DNA of 64,000 nt from Mycteria americana (taxonomy: Eukaryota > Chordata > Aves > Ciconiiformes > Ciconiidae). This document shows positions 34,801 through 44,500 of the stretch, piece after piece. Both the position numbers and the translations under genes were made by a program. The notes under the pieces were generated by a model. That model had not been told where the DNA came from. It searched no databases and was given only the letters and a program-made list of their open reading frames with translations. The stretch covers positions 39,036,316 to 39,100,315 of the forward strand of contig NC_134372.1 of assembly GCF_035582795.1 (NCBI RefSeq). Direction: 5' to 3'. How positions within the stretch are numbered: the first letter of the stretch is position 1; every line of letters begins with the position of its first letter.

Positions 34801-37256
34801 AACTCTTGCATATTGACTTTATTTAAAGCCACATGCAAGCTGCAGTTTTAAGAAAAGGTGTAAGAAAAGTACAATGACAAGTGGTCAATTTCCACAAGAT
34901 ATGTCTAAAAAGCAAACCAAGCAATCCAGCTGTTTTGCCTGCATTCTCTTTACATTTGTTCCTACCATAGAGCTGCCTGGTGAAGAGAGCACTGTAGGTG
35001 CACATGGAGCTCAGGAACAAGGGCTAGGTCTGTACAGGGGCCAAAGCAAGTTTCTCTACCTTTGCTTTAAGTTGGCAGGACATGCAGCCAACTTATGCAA
35101 ACAATGCTTTGCTTTTGGTCATGAATGTCACTCACTGCTGAAGAAGCACCCTCCCCACACAATGTGTGGGGCAGGGTATGAATTAGCACCTAGAATTGCT
35201 TGACTAGGTTATAAAAGCAGTATACAGACAGTTGCCAACGCCTTGCAAGACAGAGTTTCAAAGTCCACAAAAAAACCCTAGAAGACAGGTAGTGCTTTGT
35301 ATGTTTTTGCTTTTTTTAATTAGAAAGTCTTTCAGCACAGGTATTATCAAGGTCTTTAATTACATAAACTCACACTGATTTTTAAATTAAGAAAAAGGTT
35401 GTGGGGTTTTTTTTCCCCTACAGCCTTAGCTAAACATAGTGATGTTATTACATAGTTTTCAAAAATACCAGTCTACAGAAGACATTTGTAACAAATATAT
35501 AGCCAATCTTACTTCATTCTATACTAAGTACACAACACCGAAAACTGTCATTCATATTTCTCACTACAATTATGTACTACAAATAACATTCTACTTAACT
35601 GCTTCATCTGTAAGTTGTGCAGTTATAGAAAGCAGATAATGCTTGATTAGCATGCATGTATAATATTCATCCTTACAAAGTTATCTGAAATATAAATAAA
35701 AAATAGAAGAACTCAAAAATAAGTTTTCCACTCAGGATGGAATTCTGTAGGAATAACTTTGCAAAGACTGCTGTAAAGAAATGTGTCAAAACACAAGGAA
35801 CTGCTTAAAACACCAAGGATTCATATGTGACTATCACTTAACACTGCCTGTTACATAATTAAGACATTTACTGCAGGAGAAATACCCAGAAATACCCAGC
35901 CAGACATGATGAGAGTTGGGGATCCTCTCAACTTCAAAACCGCTGAATTCTGACTGTTGGGCAATTGCTGCCAGTGTACAGAAATTATAGCAAAGTCATG
36001 ACAAATTTTTACAGCACAAATCTTTCACACTAGCATGGTATTTTCCTTTTAAGCACAACAGCTCAAAAAAACTAAAAAGTTTTGAAGAGTGATAAAACAT
36101 TATTTTACAGAAATTTCGATTATTGGTCAACTAATACGCAGTTTTACATGACACTGATGACAATACGCCACTCCCAAGTGTTGAGGTTTCCCCTCAGAAT
36201 GGATAATACTAAGGAACATATAGGTTAATTTAGAAAATGCTGGCTTAATATCATTCTAAATACTAGCTAACATAAAACAGAAAACTGTTGAAAACTTTTA
36301 TTTAGTTGGTGTGGAGGGGCAAGGTGTTGGGGTTTTTTTGTTTTGCATTATTATTATTTTTAAACTAAGCATGGTTTTCTCAAAGAAGAAAGAAGTTGTT
36401 GGATCACTGGTTATAAATTTAAATCATATAGAAGATTACCACTTAGAATTATATAGGTAGTACAATTTAATTGTAACTCATCTTTCTTATTGCATGAAAC
36501 CTTTAAATAGAGTACAAGTTCTAATACAGAAATACCTACTAAATACCTAATTCAACATAGTTGGAAGTCAGGCACTGCAAATGGCTTAACACTTTCAAGA
36601 AGAAAACATAAGAAATTAAGAGTTTCTCTTTTTACCAGCATTACCCACAAACACAAAGCAAGGCAGAGAGAACTTCTGGTGTAGAAGTGATTTTGAAGAC
36701 AAGTCAAATTAAGAAGGAATACAAATTCACATGCAAAACAGTATCTACCAAGGTAACTTACCTCAATGTCTTGTAGGCTGAACTCTTTTTGATCTTTGAA
36801 GTTTGCAGCTCCTGCACTCAGTTCCATCAGCATTTTTGCTATTTCTGGTTTTATTGCTGCTGTGAGTCGACTCGCTGCTTCCATGACATGTTCCTGCACG
36901 TCTTTCAGTTGCATAGCTGCCTTAGAATAGTGCGAGTTCCTAAATACACTGCTGAAAAGGTCTGTAAGGAAAGTGCTCGTACGGCAAAACACGTTGAGTG
37001 CATCCAGATATTTGGAGATTCCCTGCTGGATGTCTGCAATCGGAGTAGTGTGGGACACAGGGTGGTTGCAGCTGCCCGCAGCAGCTGAGGAGACCAAAGG
37101 GGATGCTGGGGTTGTAGATGCCAGCGGTGCGCTCAGGGTCCTGCCTAGCTCAGGCATTTGATACTGCTGGTGTTGCTGCACTTTTTGCTTGGACCCGCCA
37201 AGCAAAAAGCGCCGCTTATAGTCCATTTTGCTTTCTTGTGCACTACAGCAATACAT
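8421..37256 (-). CDS. GARRE1: GARRE1 (KIAA0355), granule-associated RAC and RHOG effector, complete coding region, 13 exons
   Basis: Coding exons on the minus strand, in order: 37256-36762, 28310-28104, 25654-25514, 25237-25142, 25007-24846, 23896-23738, 19195-19098, 17864-17739, 17255-16264, 12897-12732, 11841-11707, 9400-9322, 8744-8421. All introns are GT-AG and phases match, giving 1059 residues; from memory the human protein is about 1070. Residues 72-235 and onward form the conserved helical N-terminal part (IADIQQGISKYLDALNVF, then QVHFQFL). I recall this region as DUF4745. A cysteine-rich stretch follows at 235-330. The C-terminal half is low-complexity: Ser-rich, a Gln tract at about 680-728, and a basic tail ending RRPSYLHQY. 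GARRE1 is reported to act downstream of RAC1/RHOG and to associate with P-bodies and CCR4-NOT. The ATG is the first in frame after a TAA at 37289-37287. Identity is firm; function is by family. Confidence 0.95.
8745..9321 (-). other. GARRE1: GARRE1 intron after exon 12
   Basis: A 577-base intron with a (GTT)n stretch near 8779-8794. Nothing else noted. Confidence 0.85.
9322..9400 (-). CDS. GARRE1: GARRE1 coding exon 12
   Basis: Completes Arg926, then KHSSGEQEPSTLPSPPLLSA to DDRNQ (927-952). The acceptor is GGGCAG and the donor CAG|GTAAGC, phase 0 at the 3' side. Too short for simple frame finding; recovered by splice phase and family wording. Confidence 0.92.
9994..10006. repeat. G13 homopolymer
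   Basis: Thirteen G's inside a GARRE1 intron, C13 on the sense strand. Confidence 0.8.
10832..10856. repeat. T25 homopolymer
   Basis: Twenty-five T's on the plus strand, so A25 in the GARRE1 sense. It could be the poly(A) tail of an old retroposed sequence, but I see no recognisable body beside it. Confidence 0.8.
11707..11841 (-). CDS. GARRE1: GARRE1 coding exon 11
   Basis: Residues 881-925 and two bases of Arg926: DVTNSWSGTQGDSASSSDET to SGPDLVAAVKQR. The acceptor is CTTACAG and the donor AAG|GTGAGC, phase 2. FSMFSGPDLVAAVKQRRK is a conserved motif completed by exon 12. Confidence 0.93.
11842..12731 (-). other. GARRE1: GARRE1 intron after exon 10
   Basis: An 890-base intron, AT-rich, nothing recognised. 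Confidence 0.85.
12732..12897 (-). CDS. GARRE1: GARRE1 coding exon 10
   Basis: Completes Val826, then GSDPEFARYVAGVNQAMQQK to PFPEYFTE and two bases of Gly881. The acceptor is ATTCAG and the donor AGG|GTAAGA, phase 2. FARYVAGVNQAMQQKRQAQH is a conserved helical segment. Confidence 0.94.
13693..13730. repeat. Compound homopolymer C24 then T14
   Basis: Twenty-four C's directly followed by fourteen T's. On the minus strand (the GARRE1 sense strand) this is A14G24. Such long poly-C runs are hard to sequence, so the length may be inexact. Confidence 0.85.
14603..14623. repeat. 9-bp perfect hairpin, 3-base loop
   Basis: TGCCACTTG, TTT, CAAGTGGCA: a compact perfect hairpin in a GARRE1 intron. Function unknown. 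Confidence 0.7.
15341..15367. promoter_or_regulatory. E-box palindrome beside an E2F-like site
   Basis: CACACGTGTG (15341-15350) contains the CACGTG E-box. Seven bases on, GCGCGGGAAA (15358-15367) is the reverse complement of TTTCCCGCGC, an E2F-type core. Both CpG-bearing sites stand in AT-rich intron. Binding is not shown. Confidence 0.35.
16264..17255 (-). CDS. GARRE1: GARRE1 coding exon 9 (largest)
   Basis: A 992-base exon for residues 495-825 and the first base of Val826. It is mostly low-complexity: a Ser/Thr/Lys-rich part (LQKTFSKLTSRFTKK), an acidic patch, MQDVIDFLSGFNMG, and a Gln tract at about 680-728 encoded by CAG/CAA. Next comes a conserved stretch, FSDLSSDLYSLGLVSSYMD to GMLGEILPFDPA. 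The acceptor is GATGCAG and the donor GCAG|GTGTGT, phase 1. The Gln tract uses mixed codons, so it is not a pure trinucleotide repeat. Read-through past the donor would add only a short spurious tail. Confidence 0.95.
17256..17738 (-). other. GARRE1: GARRE1 intron after exon 8
   Basis: A 483-base intron with nothing recognisable. Confidence 0.85.
17739..17864 (-). CDS. GARRE1: GARRE1 coding exon 8
   Basis: Completes Trp453, then CLKEDPATMSLLQRSLDPEK to HRWKEG, with two bases of Arg495. The acceptor is TTACAG and the donor AAG|GTACAT, phase 2. Confidence 0.94.
17865..19097 (-). other. GARRE1: GARRE1 intron after exon 7
   Basis: A 1233-base intron with no feature I can name. Confidence 0.85.
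19098..19195 (-). CDS. GARRE1: GARRE1 coding exon 7
   Basis: Residues 421-452 plus two bases of Trp453, VVVDTAQIENKEAYAPQISL to VVQVPST. The acceptor is GCTAG and the donor TTG|GTAAAT, phase 2. It joins exon 8 through TG|G. Confidence 0.93.
19674..19695. repeat. (CA)n microsatellite
   Basis: About eleven AC/CA units followed by a C-rich run, inside a GARRE1 intron. Likely length-polymorphic. Confidence 0.85.
21955..22255. other. GC-richer islet in intron, unassigned
   Basis: About 300 bases with clearly higher G+C than the surroundings, open in short frames on both strands (22003-22215 plus, 22028-22255 minus). No splice-flanked exon or known repeat is evident. It is probably an old repeat remnant. 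Confidence 0.3.
23738..23896 (-). CDS. GARRE1: GARRE1 coding exon 6
   Basis: Residues 368-420, HTMLQLIKEAGCHNGL to LLFGQAGL. The acceptor is a long T tract plus TAG; the donor is CTG|GTAAGT; both phase 0. It includes VCPSTWRGACKTAVQLLF, a conserved hydrophobic segment. Confidence 0.93.
23897..24845 (-). other. GARRE1: GARRE1 intron after exon 5
   Basis: A 949-base intron. Nothing but AT-rich sequence, with an A-rich tract (T-rich on the minus strand) beside the acceptor of exon 6 that serves as its pyrimidine tract. Confidence 0.85.
24846..25007 (-). CDS. GARRE1: GARRE1 coding exon 5
   Basis: Residues 314-367, GCCSEAEAQQTGRRQTPPQP to ENLKLKT. The acceptor is TTTCAG and the donor ACG|GTAATA, both phase 0. 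The donor is somewhat weak (GTAATA). It contains a polar, Gln/Pro-rich linker. Confidence 0.92.
25142..25237 (-). CDS. GARRE1: GARRE1 coding exon 4
   Basis: Residues 282-313, AYKVALESLGHCEYAMKAGF to IEASLQ. The acceptor is TGTCAG and the donor CAG|GTAGGA, both phase 0. It is flanked by short introns (276 and 134 bases) with nothing else in them. Confidence 0.93.
25514..25654 (-). CDS. GARRE1: GARRE1 coding exon 3
   Basis: Residues 235-281, ATSRLRERGCDGCLAGIEV to KIDSALQ. The acceptor is TTACAG and the donor CAG|GTGAGT, both phase 0. It includes the CDGC cysteine pair. Confidence 0.94.
25655..28103 (-). other. GARRE1: GARRE1 intron after exon 2 (2.45 kb)
   Basis: AT-rich with no exon or recognisable repeat. 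Open frames near 27230-27662 on both strands are short and unsupported. Confidence 0.8.
28104..28310 (-). CDS. GARRE1: GARRE1 coding exon 2
   Basis: Encodes residues 166-234, VLGRCFLTVMQVHFQFL to IRSWRGAAE. The acceptor is CCGCAG and the donor GAG|GTACGG, both phase 0. Its VHFQFL helix continues the conserved N-terminal domain. Confidence 0.94.
29005..29190. other. GC-rich islet in intron, unassigned
   Basis: Roughly 190 bases are markedly richer in G+C than the intron around them, with few CpG. The minus strand shows a strong donor-like GTGAGTAC (plus 29064-29071), but I see no pyrimidine tract and acceptor on that strand to make an exon. It may be a decayed repeat. I cannot name it. Confidence 0.3.
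31376..31386. repeat. C11 homopolymer followed by T6
   Basis: Eleven C's followed by a short T run within the first intron. A simple repeat with no further meaning seen. Confidence 0.8.
33690..34740 (-). mobile_element. Degraded CR1-type LINE, 3' region, minus orientation
   Basis: Read on the plus strand, this matches the order of the reverse-complemented CR1 3' region. It has a CACAGAA start, then aggtcatcctactgtccc, then aacctgttctgg, then a Pro/Leu-rich stretch around ctcctctggtgtct near 34117. Next are ctacaaacttaaatat near 34556 and gtcagtgccaaatcctta near 34719. The element therefore runs 3' to 5' along the plus strand. Divergence is heavy, no frame survives, and ends are approximate. 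The family call rests on remembered consensus wording, not an alignment. Confidence 0.6.
35153..35171. repeat. 19-bp palindrome with 9-bp arms
   Basis: CCCCACACA, one A, then TGTGTGGGG: perfect arms around a single base. It could be a dimeric factor site or a cruciform. It lies in the first GARRE1 intron. Confidence 0.7.
36762..37256 (-). CDS. GARRE1: GARRE1 coding exon 1
   Basis: Encodes residues 1-165, MYCCSAQESKMDYKRRF to FSLQDIE, with donor GAG|GTAAGT (phase 0). An in-frame TAA eleven codons upstream fixes the reading frame. The first ATG has a weak context (C at -3). A second ATG at codon 11 (MDYKRR) is a possible alternative start. The exon continues upstream as 5' UTR; I could not place its acceptor. 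Confidence 0.94.
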
Positions 37257-38859
37257 AAGTGAGTGCTTGTCCAAAGATTTCTTGAATTAACAATCACTTG
37301 TCAAATTCCTTCCTCAAATATATAGTTATGTACAGTAACAGTGGAGGACTGTGTACATAGGTTTCACAAAAGGCATTTCAAAAAGGCAAGCGTCTGTATA
37401 ATCTGTATCAGCAGTGAGAAAGGCAGCCGATTTGCTGACTTCGTATTTTCAGTGTTCAATGCAGCCCTGCTGCAGTTATAAACTGTACTCAAAAAGCAAG
37501 CCGAAGTATCTTAATAATGCTCTGTCTCTTGTTTGGTATTCCACTCTGCACACAGAAAAGCAACGCTGGAGCAGAGAAGTTATCGCCTATGATTTCTTCA
37601 TGAGCATATTATTGTCACTTGCTGTTAAGTCTACAAAAGTTATTTTTGTCAATGCAAATAATAGTTTTAGAAGCAATACCTTAACACAATTTTCCCATTA
37701 GTAATATCAGGAAAAGTGGAGCAAACCACTGATCAACAGCGATTATAAAAGCAGTGCAGAGGCTCCTTCCTTGAAAAAGCAAATCCTTATGTCAGCAGAT
37801 CAGATATCTTCAAATGTCTTGACAGATCCAGTCTGCCAAATTAGTTTACTTGTAGTGTCTCTTCTTAATACTGAAGGGAAAAAAAAAAATGGACTCTTTA
37901 CAGAAGACTTTGCAAGTATAAGCTATCGAAAATTAGAGTGTTTATTATTGCAAGCCTTCCTCCCCTTTCCTTATTTGTTGAGGTAGTTGTTTCCGTTGTA
38001 ACATTAAGAAGTGGTGCTTCCAGACTGCATTTGCCCTCAATTGTAGACTCAGAACAAAAATGCACAAATGTATTTGTAAGGCCTCTAGGTCATTTCCTGT
38101 TAAGGGGGGAAAAAAAAAAAAGTTTAAAATGTTATAGAAAAATGAAGTTAAAGATTTTAACTCCTGCAGCGTCTTGGTATACTTCTCTAGGTATACGTTG
38201 TCAACAATACACAAGATCAAAAGGAAGGGAGAGTCACACTGACGGTTTAAGAGGCAGTTACAAGTTGGTGTCATCCTGTTACTAAACTCAACACTGCGGA
38301 ATATTTTCTTATTAATTCTCCCATGCTAGACTGTCAAACTTAAGACTATAGTTAATCCCCAGTGCGACCCCTTATACAGTTAAGAACAGTGGAAAGCTAT
38401 TAATGCAGAGCTCAGGGGGAGTTAATCACATTTTCTAACCTCATCCCTTTAAAATAATTTAAGAATTAAGTCAAACTTTTTTCACACACCATAATTTATT
38501 GCAGAAATCTGAGACTCCCATTCACTTTAATAATTTACTAAATCAACAGATACAGGTCCTTAATTTTTTTTTCAGTAAAACAGCAGACAAATCTGTCTAT
38601 ATCCTAACTGAGATTAGCTGAAAAATACAACACACACATCCCATTTCAGACGACAGACAGCATCTATCATATGCAAGGTATATATGATGCAGAATTGCCT
38701 AAAAGATTGCCCTAAGCACTCTCACCAGACATGAAAGCAGGGAGGAAATACAGCTTCTAGTACTGCCCCACTCCTATTAGCAAACCCTGGTGTAGCTGAA
38801 GAGCCAAGAGTGCTTTCTTGAAGGCATTTGTAGGAAGGGGAACAGAGCCCGAGCAGTGA

Positions 38860-38910
38860 GCAAGGGTCAGTTTGCAGCAGGAGACGTTCAAGGCCAGGCT
38901 GGAGGAACTG
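38860..38910 (+). mobile_element. Possible CR1 3'-end fragment
   Basis: The plus strand holds gacgttcaaggccaggctgg near 38882. This resembles the CR1 phrase for a 'gtgttcaaggccaggttgga' stretch. The match fades on both sides, so it may be chance or a very old fragment. Confidence 0.25.
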
Positions 38911-41062
38911 GAGCTTCTGGAAAAGGGCATGAAGATTTTTAAGCCCTTACCCTTAGCCAAACACAGCTCTGAACTGGACAGTGCCTGGCATCTCATGATC
39001 ATGTTTACAGGTTGGAGTCATATATGCATACAATGGTCACAGTTATCCTAGGAGCTCACTTATCTTTATATACACATTTTCTATAAACACACACATATAT
39101 ATATTTATACACACCCGTGTGACGAGATTTTTTTTTAATGCACTATGAATTTACAGTTTGTGAACTAATTCCACCTCAATCATCTTCCTTTCTTCTGTGC
39201 CAGAGTCAGAACTGCATTGACCTAATTACCTCTTATCCCACCAGCTAGGTTAGGGTGGGAAACCCCATGCTAGTATCCTGAACAGGTAACCTTCTACAGC
39301 GTTCCTTGCTTTGAGAGAGAAACATTCTATTTCTTGAGACTGCAAAAGACACTCATTAACAATGTCAGGATATTATCAGAAGGAAAGTATAATGTAGAGG
39401 AACACAATTTGTTCAATCAGTTTATCTAGTCCTAGCTATTAGTCACACTTTAGGCCACTCTCTCCCTCTCCTACACATACACATAACTTGATTTGATCAA
39501 CTGAGGACATTCTTTTCCTTACTGCAGCAATTGCGACGTACAAGGCTAATATCAAACAGTAATTCATAATAGGTTTTTTTTCCTTGAGCACTTAAAATAA
39601 TAACCCAGATATAACAGGAAGGAGCCCTTTAATTCAACACCAAAATGTTCCTTTAGCTATTATATTTGAGATATGAAACCTGTATTAATATTGTCAAAAT
39701 AGTTGGGGAATAAAGGATTTTATCTTCAGTCAAAACTTCTTATTTCCACCTGTCTGAAGAAACAAGACATCAATTCATTCACATAATGTGTTTTGACACA
39801 TACATATGACACAAAACTCCCACAGATAAAGAAGCAGGCAAGACACAGCAGGACAAAACAACATATAGAGCCGGATAGTCTCACACCCACTAAAACAACA
39901 GACACACAAGTTTTTCAGGAAGTCATTGCTGCAGATGGTTCTGAGCAAATATTCTTTTGTATTCCCACTTTTTAAAACGTGATAAACAGATAAAACACAG
40001 CAGAAGTTCCCATATGCATTTCAGTATCCCTTATTGAAGTACTCTAAGCTGATGACTTTCTTTCCTACTTTATACTTCTCTCAATATTCACACTGAATGC
40101 GTCAAAATGCAATAAACCCATTAAAAATGGAATTTTCTAGGAGGTCTTGATATCATATGCATAGCTGAAAATATTTTCCTCCTTGCTTTACAAGCTATGG
40201 TGCCTTACAGTAGAAAGCATGATTAAATTGGTTTTCTTGATTGCATATAAATGTAGATGGAACAAAAGAGTTGGTTAATTTATATGCATTGTATAAGTAA
40301 ATTGGTGATTATTTTCCCTAAGTAGACATGAATTTCACATTGCAGAGGAACTTAAGAAAAGATCGTGAAACATCTAAATGTTAATTAGCACCAAAAGTAG
40401 AAAAAGCTAAGAAGAAGGGGTTTTCAAGCTATACAGTACTGAATTAGACAAGCATACTGGAGATGCACTACAATTTGGTGGTTCTGATTACACACTGAGC
40501 CTTTCAGGATCAAACTAAGACACTGAACTGATCATTTGAAACAGTCTGGTATTTAGCCAATCCATAAAACTACTACATCCTAAAAGAACATAAATGCAAT
40601 GAATGGAAAAAAAATTGTGTTTTCATATTCTCTACAGCTATAAACAAACATGATAAATCACTGTGTTTTACTTCTAGACAATTTCGTAGTCAAACCTGCA
40701 GGTACTTATTCAATTCTTCAACTTGTAATAAAATCAACACAAAAGCTTAAAGAGGACAGCTTATATCTTCAGCATCTAAAAAGATACTTAGAGAGAGGAA
40801 AGCTACAGTTCTCAACACTAGGCATGTGGGCAATGCTACGTCTTACACTTTTCTATAAGGAGATCTCCAACATGCTACGTACAAGATAAACATTCCTCCT
40901 CTTGCATCTCTTCCTGAAGAAGTGAAGCAGAGAATGTTCCCACGCTCTCCCCTCCCTGCCCCAATGCTATGGTTCCCCTGCTGCTCTTGGTGCACAGACT
41001 AAAAATGGGGGCTCAATACTGTAACTATATGAACTTTGTGCCAATCTAACTCCTGCCATATT

Positions 41063-41081
41063 GGGGGGGGGGGGGGGGGGG
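41063..41081. repeat. G19 homopolymer
   Basis: Nineteen G's in AT-rich DNA, a simple repeat likely to vary in length and to be error-prone in sequencing. Confidence 0.85.
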
Positions 41082-41574
41082 AATCAGTGTTTCATTCCAG
41101 TGATACAAGAACAGCATGTTATCAGTCCAAAATATAAACCTTAAGCTTGTACTTCATTTTGCAGAAAACAGAAATATTCACAGAAATCAAGTGTAGAAAG
41201 TATCAAGAAAATTAGCATGCCACAAATAACAAAATTTTATTCCTTCTTTTATGTAATCAAGGCCAAAAGTGTTGTTCATGTACCATTAAACATTATAAAT
41301 AGAACTAATATATAGTATAAAAACAAGCTTCACACTGAACACTATCCTGTTGAAAGCTGTAAAACACTATCAAAAAAGCTCACCACATTGTTTAAGTTCT
41401 CACTTTATGGAGTTAATGCGATAGTTAAGGAACTGCTACTAGTTTGAACTATTTGAACTTCCACAGAGAATCAAGCAGACATCTGCATAAGTTGCTCTAA
41501 AAATGGCCACATTTGCATAGAGGAAACAGAAATTGCATGAAAATGAATGCATATGCAAATTAAGTTCACTGTTC

Positions 41575-41591
41575 TTTTTTTTTTTTTTTTT
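41575..41591. repeat. T17 homopolymer
   Basis: Seventeen T's on the plus strand. No retroposed body is evident beside it. Confidence 0.8.
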
Positions 41592-44500
41592 ATAAATGTA
41601 ACATCCAAAATTTTTTGCTTAGATACTTCCCAGAAAAATGAAACATATTTTCTCCAACCTCACTGATTGCAAGAGACAAATTAACAGGGAAGACTTTCAG
41701 ACAAATGGAATTTGGCACCTCCCAGGTTCAGTTTCGGACCAGCAACAAGGGGTCTAATCCCCCATCCGTCCCATTTGGGATTACCCTGTATAGAAGAGGA
41801 GGAAACTTTTTTCCCTGAATCCACACAGGAAATTGAGCAGAGGAAGCAGCGAGTAAAATGTACAAGTCTATCACTAGTTAGTTTAGTTACACAATTACCC
41901 ATACTGTCAACTTCCTTTCAGCCAACTTCATTTACATGAATGCTTTGCGGGCCATACTGGTTAAAAATTTTTCGATCAAAAAAATCATTTTTCCTGCTTT
42001 AAAAAGAGTTCTGATATCAATTTTAAAAATTGCTGGCAAAGGTGTTATTTATGAATTCTGTTGTCCTTTCAGTGAATGTGCAATATTACATATATGAGTA
42101 AGAAGATCCAAAATACCTGAGCTAAATTTTTTGGGGTAACACTTCCAGATATTGTACATTGGTTTTAATTTTATGAGCTACAGATTCCAAATCTCATGAT
42201 GAACGTAACATCGTAAGCACCATTCATGTAAAACAATCAAACATGAAAGCAACTAATTCAATTAATGTCCCAAAAAAAGTAACTCCAAAAGAAACAACCC
42301 AGAACAGCCAGATGCTTACTAGGGAAAAGCCTGAACAAACAAAGCCTACTGCAAGGCCAAAAGGTCAGCAAGCTGCTAGAGCCAAAGGCTCCTGTCAAGA
42401 ACACACCCATTCCCTCTCACACTTAGTTACACAAATCTTGTGCACATCCAAAAGCTACTCCGCTAAGAAAGGCATCATTCCACCGTCAAGTTCTGCTGTC
42501 ACTAATGTGTACATCAGATCCATCACCTGGCCAGGCCACCCAAAGTCCAAATGTGGATACCTTAAAAAAAATAAAAGTATCCCAAATGGTCTTCAACATC
42601 TGAATAGCAAACTGGGAGCAGAATGGCAGGGGAAGTGCCCATACGCTACTTCCTGAAGACCAGTCTTCCACTGTCCCCGCCCCTAGCTAGCTCAGAACCA
42701 AAAAAGTTACCAGCCAAGGCCCAAGCAACATCAATTTGCATTTCAGCACCTCGCAACGCAACTACAAACGTCCTGGCCAAGGAAACCCAGTGGCCTAAAG
42801 CAGGGACCCCCGGATGGTAACGATATCTGGCTCAGACCCAAAGCTGAGCACGCAGCATACGACAAGGCAGGCTCTGCCGCTTTGCTCACCTTAAGCACCA
42901 CACTGGCAAGGGCGGAGGCAAGGAGAAGGCAATAGGAAGGATGGAAGAGACAACAGCAAGCGATTCTGGAGAAGGCAGCACTGAGAGGCCCAACTATAAA
43001 AACGTTTCAAACCAGTAGTCTACACAAAAGCACAGACACAGTACTTAAGCAGGAGAAATGGAAAGTTAGTCCCAGGTAGGGGCCTTGTAAAAGTAGACTG
43101 TACCAGTGTGCTCAAGGCACAAATGAACCATACCAAATCTTCATCTGGAGGGAAGAGGCACAGGCTGTGTGTGGTGTACAGTTATTTCTTGCTTCTCGTT
43201 TTAGATAGTTCACTTGTATTCTTACCTACAATTAGTAGCCTAAGACAGATGGTGGAAACTCTTTCCTCCAAATAAACTTTTCAGGAACCTCGTAAATAAA
43301 CAGGTTAAGAAAAACAGTCAAGTAGTCCCAACTACTTCTGGAGGGGGATTTTGAGCCAGACATCAATATAGTATTCTACAGATTTTTAAATGGGAGTTGA
43401 TTCATTTTACACTATGCCAAACTGAAGATGGATTACATCTACAACTACAGAGTGTGTTTAGCATTTACAAAACATACCCATTCAAAAATACTAGAAATTG
43501 GAATCCACATACCAGAGATTCAATATAAGGAATACTAGAATTTCAGTAACAAATCTCATAACCTGAGAAGTTAAACTCTGACTTCAACATCTCCACCACA
43601 CTCAATTAATATACCACATCTATTAATATTAAAATTGCCATAAGAATGACAACCATATAATATATTCAATCCATCCATAAAAAGAAAATGCATAGAATTA
43701 AGTATGTGGGCTTTTAAAATTTGTTTTCATTTTTAAACACTGTCTTGGACATAAAACTTTTCAGAATAATACAAAAGCTGAAACTATGTTCTGAAAATTA
43801 AACTTTTCAGTCGACAAGAACAGCCATCTCCAAGTAATGCTGACTGGCAGAAAATACGCATTAATCTCTGACATCAACTAAGTTATTTTGCATCTGTAAT
43901 TTCATACCAACACATCATAAATACTTAAAGCATGCAAATGCTTTTATAAGGGTTGACAAGTCCCATTATCTTCACCATCAGGGCAAACGAGGCTTACAGT
44001 TTCTCAGGACTCGCTCCACGCAGCCATCAGGATGCAGGCACACGACAAAAACCCCAGCAGCCCGCGAGTGCCAGCAGGGAGAGGACGCACGTCCCAGTAG
44101 CTCAGCCTATTGGCAGGCAACACACGTCACCAAATCCCGATTGCTTTTGGTCAGGTGCCCATACTTAGGCTACAAAGCCAGAAAGGAAAACTGACCTCAC
44201 TTTTCAATGCTGATAGCCTTTCTAACAGGGTGGGCTGCAGCCACTAGAAGACCCAGGCACCTCCTGTATGACTTTTTTGTTTGGTGTGTTGGGGGTTTTT
44301 TTGGTTGTTTTTTGTTTTGTTTTGTTTTTTTTTTTTTTTTTGTCATCCAGGTTGTAAAATCTCCTATTAGAGGAGGACAGGGGGAGAAAGGGGAAGAGAG
44401 ACAGAAATAGCCTATTATACCAATATCATTTTAGTTCTTGTTAGCTCATGAATTGCTTATTGGGATTCCTTTTTGGCTGCTTGCCCAGAACAGTTGGAGG

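Larger units (their letters stand above)
28311..36761 (-). other. GARRE1: GARRE1 intron after exon 1 (8.45 kb)
   Basis: The largest intron between coding exons. It holds an old CR1-type LINE 3' region (about 33690-34740), a C11 tract at 31376-31386 next to T's, a GC-rich islet at about 29005-29190 and a 19-bp palindrome at 35153-35171. No further exon is recognised. Confidence 0.85.

Noticed and set aside
36552-36761. Continuation of the GARRE1 exon 1 frame beyond the donor
   Set aside because: The GTAAGT donor and clean continuation in exon 2 show that the trailing 70 codons are intron read-through.
37257-37274. N-terminal extension of GARRE1 by six codons
   Set aside because: The upstream codon is TTG, not ATG, and a TAA lies five codons further up.
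42243-42820. 137- and 65-codon plus-strand frames in a slightly GC-richer stretch
   Set aside because: Lys/Gln/Thr-rich translation without any recognisable domain, not flanked by splice sites. Most likely chance.
44030-44120. Cluster of CpGs as a GARRE1 promoter
   Set aside because: Only about ten CpGs in 100 bases, with no GC boxes and no adjoining exon. Too weak to call an island.
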